From NCBI GenBank assembly GCA_963790875.1, contig CAWBQT010000011.1, positions 1-64,000 on the forward strand: 64,000 bases of DNA, given 5' to 3'. Of this stretch, positions 34,683 through 42,205 are shown one piece after another; the stretch's first letter is position 1; each line of letters begins with the position of its first letter. Origin of the DNA: AP-15 sp963790875 (GTDB lineage: Bacteria > Pseudomonadota > Alphaproteobacteria > ATCC43930 > CGMCC-115725). The notes beneath the pieces were generated by a model. It searched no databases and had not been told where the DNA came from. It was given only the letters and a program-made list of their open reading frames with translations. The translations under genes were made by a program, and so were the position numbers.

Positions 34683-35868
34683 GCCCAACGGCCGACTCGG
34701 CCGATCATCGTTGCGCCAAAACGGGGCGAGCCCGGCGCGCGCGTAAAGCCGTGCCGCGTTGACCCACAGCAATTTGCGCTTGCGTTCCTCGGCCATGTCC
34801 CAGGCGGTTACGAGGCCCGCCAATTCCGGGAAATGGCTTTCGCCGTGCGGATAGTCCGAGGCGTACATCAGCACGTCGTCGCCGACCAGATCGGCGACGG
34901 AATTGGTCAGCCGCGCGCCTTCCGGGATTTCGATGCTCTGGAAATAGCGGCCGCTGCACACATAGTCGCTCGGGCGGTGGGCCAGCTCGGGAAGCGCCGC
35001 CTTGATCGTCATCGCGTGCTCGTCGAGCCGCGCCATCCAAAAGGGCAGCCAGCCGTGCCCGGCCTCGAGGGTGCCGATCCGCAGCGTCGGGTACCGGTCC
35101 ATCACGCCGCTGCCGATCAACGCGGCCATATTGCGCATCCCGCACCATGGATGCGCCGCCGAACGCTGCAGCCACAGATTGTCCCAGGTGTCTTCGCCGC
35201 CGGGGGCGTAAGGCGGCATGACCGTAAAGGTGTGCAGCACGACGGCGAGGTCGAGTGCCGCCGCCTCGGCGTAGAACGGCTCCAAGGCCGGGTGATCGAG
35301 CGGCGTCCCGACGGGCGCATAGACCATCATTCCCCAAGCCGGACTTGCCCCAGCGCCTGATCTCGTCGAGACCACCGGGGATATCGCGCGCACCGGCCAG
35401 GATCACGCCGCCGATCCGATTTGGGAAAGCGCCGCAATAATCCGCCATCCAGCGGTGGTAGGCCCGGTACATCGCCATTTCGAGCGGAATGTCGTCACCG
35501 GCGGTCCAGGTGCCGTACCAACCCGAGGGCAGGGTCAGGTTTACATCGACCCCCTCGAAATCCATGTCGGCGATGCGCGCCGCCGGGTCGGCATCGACCC
35601 GCGGCGACGGGTCTCGTTTGCGCGTGACGCCCGTGAAGCCGGCCATGTATCCGGCCGGCGCGGTGCTCGGCTCGGCATCGCCCAAGCGCCGGCGATAGCG
35701 CCGCTGACCCCTGGTATAGGTCACGCGGCCATGACGGTCGCGCGCCTCATAGGCCGCCCAACCCGCCAGGCGGTCCTTTTCCGCTGCGCTCAGATACTTC
35801 GCCAGAATGCTCGCGTCGGGGCCGACATGGGTGTCGGAATCGAAGATCCGATAGCCGTCGCGCGCCAT
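34677..35868 (-). CDS. Amidohydrolase-2 family hydrolase with one frameshift
   Basis: From ATG 35868 the first frame has MARDGYRIFDSDTHVGPDAS, IADMDFEGVDVNLTLPSGWY and GGLDEIRRWGKSG; near 35340 the protein continues one base over as AWGMMVYAPVGTPLDHPALE, LAVVLHTFTVMPPYAPGGED, LEAGHGWLPFWMARLDEHAM and VLMYASDYPHGESHFPEL. Removing one base in TCCGGC gives an intact protein of about 397 residues, close to the family and to the homologue at 28.2 kb. The start overlaps the stop of the PEP-mutase-like gene, so it is the third gene of the CaiB operon. Confidence 0.78.
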
Positions 35869-36788
35869 CACCCGCCTCCCGTTCGCTCGCCGAAATATCG
35901 TCGTTCGAGTTCCTGCTGCTTGGCGTCGCCTTCGCCGTCCGGCGCGACCCCGGGCGTCGGGTAGGGGCGGCCCCGCCGGCGGGCGACGAAATCGTCCCAT
36001 GCCTTGGTGCCGCGCGTCTGGAATTCGGTCATGAAATCCCAAAGCGCCGCCCAGGTGACGGCGTGGCTGAAGCCCGGATACCAGGCGATGGTCACGCCGA
36101 GGGCGAGATGCTCGTCGAGATCGAGATAGCGCCCGAGCTTGCCGCGCATGAACGAGAACGGACCCTCGACAGCGGCGCGTGCGAGCTTGATCTCATCGAC
36201 CGAGCGCGGCGATTCGAACTGCACCCAATCGACCTTGGCCGCCTCGCGGTACGCACGCATGCGCGCAATCGTGTCGTCGAGCGTCCCGCCCGCGGCGTCG
36301 CGGGCATAGCATTGCGCCATGATGACGAAGTCCGGGTCGAGCTCGTTCTTCATGTCGACCGCGGCGCGGTAGCGCACAATCGCCTGATCGAGCGAATTGA
36401 CGTCGATGCCGGCACTCTGGGTTTTGCGTTTGCCTTCGATCGGCTGGTCATCGATGCGGATGCCGGCGAGACCGGCGCGGATGCTTTCGCGCACGAGGCG
36501 CCGCACCGCCATGATCCCGCCGTGGCCGGTATCGCCGTCGATGATGACCGGGATCGAGACGCTGTCGGCGATCCAGCCTCCTATCGTGACGCATTCGGTC
36601 ATCGTCGCCGTGCCGACGTCGGCAAGCCCGGTATAGGCGCCGACGACGCCGCCGGTGCCGACGAACAAGGCTTCGCAGCCGGCCTTCTCCATGATCCGCG
36701 CGTGCGCCGCGCTCGGCGGATGCAGCACGGCCAAGACCTTGTCGCGGCGCCGGATCAGCTGCTGCAGCCGGGCTGTTCGCGAGCTCAT
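35868..36788 (-). CDS. Isocitrate lyase/phosphoenolpyruvate mutase family protein
   Basis: 306 residues from ATG 36788, which has GGGGGAGGGGG upstream (a longer frame opens at 36830). TIM barrel with LAVLHPPSAAHARIMEKAGC, VIIDGDTGHGGIMAVRRLVR (metal-binding DxD), GIRIDDQPIEGKRKTQSAG, and VIMAQCYARDAAGGTLDDTI. The catalytic loop of true isocitrate lyases (KKCGH) is replaced by GKRKTQ, so it is one of the mutase/lyase relatives (carboxyphosphonoenolpyruvate mutase, methylisocitrate lyase-like). Middle gene of a CaiB / PEP-mutase / amidohydrolase operon. Confidence 0.85.
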   Translation of the reverse strand: MSSRTARLQQLIRRRDKVLAVLHPPSAAHARIMEKAGCEALFVGTGGVVGAYTGLADVGTATMTECVTIGGWIADSVSIPVIIDGDTGHGGIMAVRRLVRESIRAGLAGIRIDDQPIEGKRKTQSAGIDVNSLDQAIVRYRAAVDMKNELDPDFVIMAQCYARDAAGGTLDDTIARMRAYREAAKVDWVQFESPRSVDEIKLARAAVEGPFSFMRGKLGRYLDLDEHLALGVTIAWYPGFSHAVTWAALWDFMTEFQTRGTKAWDDFVARRRGRPYPTPGVAPDGEGDAKQQELERRYFGERTGGG

Positions 36789-36872
36789 CGCACCCCCTCC
36801 CCCGCAACCGTTTACATTCTCGCCGCGCACGCCCGGCGAAACGTCAGGAGTGGCGCGGTTTAAAATGTGGTT

Positions 36873-38060
36873 CTAGATGACGTGGGCCTCGCGCAATCGC
36901 CGGATCTCGGCGTCGCCATAGCCGAGTTCGCCGAGAACCTCGGCGGTATCCTGCCCCATTTCGTGCGGCGGGTGTTCGATCGACGGTCCGCCATGCGCAA
37001 ACTTGAACGCGGCGAGCGGTACGCCGACCGGGCCATCGATCCCCGGAACGCCCGCGAAATGATGGAACACGCGGCGCTCCTTGAAATGCGGGTCGGCGAC
37101 CGCCTCGGCCATCGTCCGCACTCTAGCCGCCGGCACGTGACGCGCCTGGAAGTAGTTTTCCCACTCGTCCGCGGTCCTTGTCTTGATGATGTCGGCGATG
37201 ATCGCGGCCTCGCGCGTGCGGTCGTCGAGGCGGGCCTCGTTGTCGGTCTTGATCATTTCCGGCCGCTCGACCGCGCGCCAGAACCGGGCCTGCTGGCGCA
37301 GGTTGCTGGCACCGATCATGACCATTCCGTCCTTCGCGTCATAGGCGCTGTTCGTCGCGAAGGGCTGCTTGTTGCCGTGCGGCCTCGGCTCGGTGCCGTT
37401 GCGGAAATAGCCGGTCAACAGCGAGCCCTGCATCATCATCGCGACGCCGAGCATCGCGAGGTCGATATGCTGGCCCTTGCCGGTGCGCTCGCGCTGAAAG
37501 AGGGCGGCGGCCAAGGCGAAGGCGCCCATCGTCCCGGTCGCGTAATCGACCGCCGGCGCCCCGATCTTGATCGGGTTGACCTCCTCGGTGCCGGTCCCGG
37601 CCATGATCCCCGAGGTCGCCTGGATGACGTGGTCGTAGGCGGTCTGCTCGCGCCGCAAGCCGTCCTGGCCAAACGCCGAGATCGAGCAATAAACGAGACG
37701 CGCGTTGATCTTCAGCATCGCTTCGTAGCCGAGCCCCAGCGCCTCGAACGCGCCGGGCCGGTAGTTCTCGACCAAGACGTCGGAGCGGGCGACCAGCTGC
37801 TTCAGGATCTCCCGGCCCTCGGCGGTCTTGAGGTCGAGCGTGATCGAGCGTTTGTTCGAGCCCTGCGTCAAAAACGACGTGCCCATGTTGCGGCGGTTGA
37901 GCGCGCGGTCGGTGCCGCCCTCGCGGCTCTGATCCGGCTCGTCCGGATGCTCGACCTTGATGACATCGGCCCCGAGAACCGCCAGTTGATAGGCTGCGAA
38001 AGGCCCGGCCAGGACGTGGGTGATGTCGATGATGCGAATGCCCTCGAACGGTCGGGTCAT
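36873..38060 (-). CDS. CaiB/BaiF family CoA-transferase
   Basis: 395 residues from ATG 38060 (GAGGAG upstream; the frame is open to 38333 but without homology there). Family III CoA-transferase: GIRIIDITHVLAGPFAAYQL, GADVIKVEHPDEPDQSREGG, NMGTSFLTQGSNKRSITLDL, VLVENYRPGAFEALGLGYEA, and the region HIDLAMLGVAMMMQGSLLTG. It moves CoA between carboxylic acids, so it probably activates the substrate used by the PEP-mutase-like and amidohydrolase proteins encoded downstream in the same operon (84 bases away). Confidence 0.9.
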   Translation of the reverse strand: MTRPFEGIRIIDITHVLAGPFAAYQLAVLGADVIKVEHPDEPDQSREGGTDRALNRRNMGTSFLTQGSNKRSITLDLKTAEGREILKQLVARSDVLVENYRPGAFEALGLGYEAMLKINARLVYCSISAFGQDGLRREQTAYDHVIQATSGIMAGTGTEEVNPIKIGAPAVDYATGTMGAFALAAALFQRERTGKGQHIDLAMLGVAMMMQGSLLTGYFRNGTEPRPHGNKQPFATNSAYDAKDGMVMIGASNLRQQARFWRAVERPEMIKTDNEARLDDRTREAAIIADIIKTRTADEWENYFQARHVPAARVRTMAEAVADPHFKERRVFHHFAGVPGIDGPVGVPLAAFKFAHGGPSIEHPPHEMGQDTAEVLGELGYGDAEIRRLREAHVI

Positions 38061-38437
38061 CAACAGCGCTCCTCGATAGTGAAACCCGGATCGAATGCGG
38101 CGCATCGTGACACCCGCCATCGGCGAAAGCAAAATCTTAGGCAGCGACGGGCGTACCGGCCGAGCGGCAAGGATGAGCCCAGCGGTCGAAGAGAGCGGTG
38201 CCGCCCGATAGGCTTCGTCAGTCTGCTGGGCGGCAAAGTCAGACGCAGCGGAGCGAGGCAGGAAGCTGCCGGACGGCGACGCCATGCCCGGCTGCGGTTG
38301 CCTATCCCGGTCACGGCGGTGCCGTGAAGTCAAGATCTTGCCGATTTCCTACGGAAACGAGATGGAACGCAATTGTGCATAGCGGTGTTACCAGGTTGCG
38401 GCGCGGGGAGCGCCGACGAAGCCAGGTGAGGGTAACA
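38061..38437. other. Divergent intergenic region, no gene supported
   Basis: The gap between the CaiB start and the peptidoglycan-binding protein start holds both promoters. No recognised frame, repeat or operator was found. Confidence 0.5.
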
Positions 38438-38860
38438 GTGCGAACACTGATCCGAAAATTGCTTCTCGGTACGGCTTCCGTTCTTGCTTTAAGTGTGGCG
38501 GGGAGCATTGCGAGCAGCGTTCTGGATCATCCTGCCGATGTGGGCAACACCGCGACTGCGGCCAGCATGTCTACCGCCATCGAGACTTCGAGGGATGCGC
38601 TGACCGGCGATCCCCTCCGCAGAGACGATATCCGCTGGGCGCAGGTGGAACTCCGGGCTCGCGGCCTTTACCGAGGATCGCTCGACGGCGTTGTCGGCCC
38701 CGAGACCAGGCATGCCCTCAGCCAGTTTCAACAGATCCATGGCTTAGGCCGTACAGCGTCACTCGACGCGCAAACCTGGGAAGCGCTGACCGGCAGTGGC
38801 ATCCCGGCGATCGCGGAAAGCTCCAATGGCCCCGATCACAGGGAATCCGGTCCTCATTGA
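38438..38860 (+). CDS. Exported protein with peptidoglycan-binding domain
   Basis: 140 residues from GTG 38438 (GAGGGTAACA upstream). N-terminal signal or anchor VRTLIRKLLLGTASVLALSV, then a linker, then one PG_binding_1 domain at about residues 65-125: DIRWAQVELRARGLYRGSLD, GVVGPETRHALSQFQQIHGL, LDAQTWEAL. Such proteins sit in the periplasm at the cell wall. No enzyme domain is attached. It stands alone. Confidence 0.75.
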   Translation: MRTLIRKLLLGTASVLALSVAGSIASSVLDHPADVGNTATAASMSTAIETSRDALTGDPLRRDDIRWAQVELRARGLYRGSLDGVVGPETRHALSQFQQIHGLGRTASLDAQTWEALTGSGIPAIAESSNGPDHRESGPH

Positions 38861-39271
38861 GTCCCTGCCATATCGCCGCAACCTGCGGAAACTCTGATTG
38901 ACGGCCGGTACCATCCGTTACGGTCCGACCACCAAGCGGTAAATTTTCGGCCGTATCGGCACGGCCGACGACGAGGAGTTTGAGTTCGGCGCGACACGGG
39001 CCACGACCGGCAAGAAAGGCTCGGGTTACCTGCCGGTCAAGATCGATGGGCCGGTGCCGGTTGCGCCGATCAACTGCGCCCTGTCCGACAGGCAGACGGC
39101 TCACACGCTCTTGTGTGGAAGCGCAGCACTGGCCGAGGACGACGCCGAGGCCGGCCTTGCCCCGACGAAGCTTGATCGGGTTTGTCTTGATACCCCGCAG
39201 CGGCCCCGCCGGCGCTTCGCCCGGGGCGCGAGGGGAAGGAAGCCTCTCGTGCCGTCGCGCTGCCGTTACAG
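38861..39271. other. Intergenic stretch, no gene supported
   Basis: The frames here are long but compositionally odd and match nothing I know. The minus frame containing LAGRGPCRAELKLLVVGRAD looks like an antisense shadow of lost coding sequence. Confidence 0.4.
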
Positions 39272-39433
39272 TCAGTGGAAACCGTGAAGGAGAATGTGCG
39301 GCGAAAGGCCGATGATGCCGATGAGGATCAAGTAAAGAGCGATGACGTAGTTGAGAAGCTGAGGCATCACCAGGATCAGAATGCCAGCAATTAGGGCGAC
39401 GATTGGTTGAAGGGTGACTATGTCGATCGCCAT
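39272..39433 (-). CDS. DUF3096-like small membrane protein
   Basis: A 53-residue protein, easily missed because of its size. It starts at ATG 39433 behind GAGGGAGAAC. The sequence MAIDIVTLQPIVALIAGILI then LVMPQLLNYVIALYLILIGI forms two membrane helices joined at a Pro, the pattern of the DUF3096 family of short inner-membrane proteins of unknown role. A similar gene is common in alphaproteobacteria. Confidence 0.75.
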   Translation of the reverse strand: MAIDIVTLQPIVALIAGILILVMPQLLNYVIALYLILIGIIGLSPHILLHGFH

Positions 39434-39731
39434 CGAGGAGGTTCTCCCTCAAGGGTTGGTGTTCGCGGTGAGAGCGTTGTGAAACGCTCCGAACCGGCCG
39501 GAGGTCCAGAAATACGCCAGCGAGACCGGCAGACGATCAGGTGCGCCTGAGCGAATGCCCCCTACCATTCGATTAACGCTCGCCCGCAGGGGCGCGCGTC
39601 GCGCTAGCGAACAGGCGCCAAAAAGCCTTGAGCAGCAAGGCCGCCAGGTTCCTGGCGCCGCGCCGCAGGCCGTGCCCGACGGCAGCGCGATTGCCCTTCT
39701 TGAAGGGCGTCCCGTCCCCTCGAACACCGCG

Positions 39732-40901
39732 CTAGGACGAGGCGGCGGCGCCCCACAATTCCTGCGAGGCGAGGCGGGCGCCGGCCGACAGCGCTTCGAG
39801 CTTTGCCCACTGGATCGACGGGTGGACGCGTCGCACTTGCGTCGCCTGGGCGAAGCCGCAGTCGGTGCCGGCCATCACATTCTCGCGCCCGACGAGCCGG
39901 GCGAGACGCACGAGCCGTTGCGCCACCAGCTCCGGGTGCTCGACGATGTTCGTTGCGTGGCTGACGACGCCGGGAACGAGCTTTCGGGCCGCCGGCAACC
40001 GGACGCTCTCCCAGATCCGCCATTCGTGCTCGTGGCGCGGGTTCGCCATCTCGATGCAATAAGCCCCGGCCCGCACCTCTAATACGAGGTCGATGATGTG
40101 GCGGATCTCGATGTCGCCGACATGCGGCGTCGCGAAGCTGCCCCAGCAGATGTGATAGCGCACCCGGTCCTCGGGCAATCCGGCGAGCGCGTGGTTCAGC
40201 GCCGCGACCCGGATCTCGGCCCATTTCCGGTATTCGTCCAGCGGGCGGTCGGCAAACGCGACATCGTACATATAGGGCAGGAACGCGTCGTCGACCTGCA
40301 GGATCAGTCCGGCGTCGACGACCGCGCGATATTCCTCGCGCAGCGCCTCGGCCAGGCCGAACAGGAACTCCTCCTCGGTCTTGTAATGGCCGAGGCGGAA
40401 CCGCGGCATCGCGCTCGCCGGCGCCACCAGCGGCACGAACCCGAGGAGTTCCGTTTGTCCTTGCAATGCGGCCTTGAACACGTCGATGTCGTGCCGGATC
40501 GCCGCCTGCCCCTTGTAGAAGATCGGGCCGGTCGCGACCGGGATGCCGCGCCGCGGCAGGCGCTGCGTCGGGAAATATTCGGCGTAGAATTCCGGGAACA
40601 GCGACTGATCGCGGCCGGCCCCGCGGGGTTCGTCGACCTCCTGTTCCTCGATATTGCCGAGCCGCTCGAGCACATAGGCCGACCATGTCCTGAATTTGCC
40701 GAACTCGCCGTCGCTGACGATGTCGATCCCCGCTTTCTTCTGATGCTCGACGACCTCGCTCACCGCCCGGCGCAGTTCGGCGTCGAACGCCGCGCGGTCG
40801 ACCGCGACACCCTCTTCGATCGCCGTGATGGTGCGCAACAGCGCCGGCGGCCGGATCAGGCTGCCGACATGCGTCGTCGGGATGCGATGTTCCGGGAGCA
40901 T
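39732..40901 (-). CDS. Methionine synthase II-like (MetE C-terminal/UROD-type) protein
   Basis: 389 residues, one TIM barrel of the cobalamin-independent methionine synthase catalytic half: HRIPTTHVGSLIRPPALLRT, KAGIDIVSDGEFGKFRTWSA, LQVDDAFLPYM, RYHICWGSFATPHVGDIEIR (His and Cys zinc ligands), YCIEMANPRHEHEW and VMAGTDCGFAQATQVRRVHP (second Cys ligand). The N-terminal folate-binding half of MetE is absent; stand-alone copies act on other thiol methyl transfers or epoxyalkane:CoM-like reactions. It starts 15 bases after the dinB stop on the same strand. Confidence 0.83.
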   Translation of the reverse strand: MLPEHRIPTTHVGSLIRPPALLRTITAIEEGVAVDRAAFDAELRRAVSEVVEHQKKAGIDIVSDGEFGKFRTWSAYVLERLGNIEEQEVDEPRGAGRDQSLFPEFYAEYFPTQRLPRRGIPVATGPIFYKGQAAIRHDIDVFKAALQGQTELLGFVPLVAPASAMPRFRLGHYKTEEEFLFGLAEALREEYRAVVDAGLILQVDDAFLPYMYDVAFADRPLDEYRKWAEIRVAALNHALAGLPEDRVRYHICWGSFATPHVGDIEIRHIIDLVLEVRAGAYCIEMANPRHEHEWRIWESVRLPAARKLVPGVVSHATNIVEHPELVAQRLVRLARLVGRENVMAGTDCGFAQATQVRRVHPSIQWAKLEALSAGARLASQELWGAAASS

Positions 40902-40916
40902 GCTGATACTCCAGCT

Positions 40917-42047
40917 TTAGGGCTCGAGGGGCGTGCCCAAAGAGAGGTCGAGCTGTGGCTCGGATCGAGTTGCTTCCCCGCCGAGCGAGGAAAGCGATAC
41001 GCCGAGGAGCCGAATCCCTCTGGCGACCGGAAAGAGCGGTTCGAGCAATTCGTTACTGAGCTGGTCGAGTTCACTGCGGGTGCCGATCGGCGCCTGACCG
41101 GTACGGCTGCGGGTGATCAGCTTGAAGTTCGAGAACTTGACCTTGAGGGTGACGGTGCGGCCGCGAACGCCGCTGCCCTCGCAGTAGTGCCAGACCTTGT
41201 CGGCGATCTCCTGCAACGCATCGCGTGCCGCTTCCAGAGTGTGCAGATCGACCGGGAACGTGTTTTCGGCGCCGACCGATTTGCGCAGCCGGTCGGACTG
41301 GACGGTCCGCTGGTCGATGCCGCGCGCGATCCAGTAATAATGCGGCCCCGCCTTGCCGAAGTGCTGCTGCAGGAAATCCAGCGTCTGGGCTTTGAGGTCG
41401 ATGCCGGTCTCGATCCCGAACCCTTTCATCTTCGCGGCGGTCGCCGGCCCGACGCCGTGGAACTTGCGGATCGGCAGGCTCTCGACGAAGGCCGGTCCCA
41501 TTTTGGGGGTGATGACGAAGAGCCCGTCCGGTTTCTTGTAATCCGAGGCGAGCTTTGCCAGAAACTTGTTGTAGGAGACGCCGGCCGAGGCGGTCAGCGC
41601 GGTCTCGGCCCGGATTCTAGACCGGATGTCTTCGGCGACCCGGGTCGCCGAGATGCCGCAGCGAAGATATTCGGTGACGTCGAGATAGGCTTCGTCGAGC
41701 GACAGCGGCTCGATCACCGGCGTGTATGCGGCAAAGATCTCGCGGATCTGCCGCGAGATCGCCTTGTAGGCGTCAAAGCGCGGCTTGACGAAGATCAGAT
41801 CCGGGCATTTCCGCTTCGCCGTGACCGACGGCATCGCCGAATGCACGCCGAATTTGCGCGCTTCATAGCTGGCGGCGGCGACGACGCCGCGCTCCCGCGA
41901 GCCGCCGACTGCGACCGGCTTGCCGCGCAGCTCCGGATTGTCGCGCTGTTCGACCGACGCGTAGAACGCGTCCATGTCGATATGGATGATCTTGCGCGAC
42001 CAGACTGCCTCGTTCGCGGCGCTCGCCACGCTCCCTTCGACGCCCAT
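40917..42047 (-). CDS. dinB: DNA polymerase IV (Y-family translesion polymerase)
   Basis: 376 residues. Palm motifs RKIIHIDMDAFYASVEQRDN (metal-binding Asp residues) and IEPLSLDEAYLDVTEYLRC, fingers region GVVAAASYEARKFGVHSAMP, thumb HhH at FHGVGPATAAKMKGFGIETG, and little-finger segment GRTVTLKVKFSNFKLITRSR. The C-terminal tail ends LDLSLGTPLEP; QPQLDLSL resembles a clamp-binding motif. Start ATG 42047 has AGAGGCTGAA upstream. It copies past damaged bases at the cost of fidelity. Confidence 0.95.
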   Translation of the reverse strand: MGVEGSVASAANEAVWSRKIIHIDMDAFYASVEQRDNPELRGKPVAVGGSRERGVVAAASYEARKFGVHSAMPSVTAKRKCPDLIFVKPRFDAYKAISRQIREIFAAYTPVIEPLSLDEAYLDVTEYLRCGISATRVAEDIRSRIRAETALTASAGVSYNKFLAKLASDYKKPDGLFVITPKMGPAFVESLPIRKFHGVGPATAAKMKGFGIETGIDLKAQTLDFLQQHFGKAGPHYYWIARGIDQRTVQSDRLRKSVGAENTFPVDLHTLEAARDALQEIADKVWHYCEGSGVRGRTVTLKVKFSNFKLITRSRTGQAPIGTRSELDQLSNELLEPLFPVARGIRLLGVSLSSLGGEATRSEPQLDLSLGTPLEP

Positions 42048-42205
42048 TTCAGCCTCTCGCGGGCGTTTTTCGCGGTCCAGTCAACCATAATTCCGGTTTC
42101 GTTCGCAAGCCGCCCGAGGGCTTTGGCCCCGCTCGCAATCGGGCGGAGGGGGAGAATTACGCGCGATCGTCACAACCGTGAATCCGGATACCGCAGCACC
42201 ATTCC

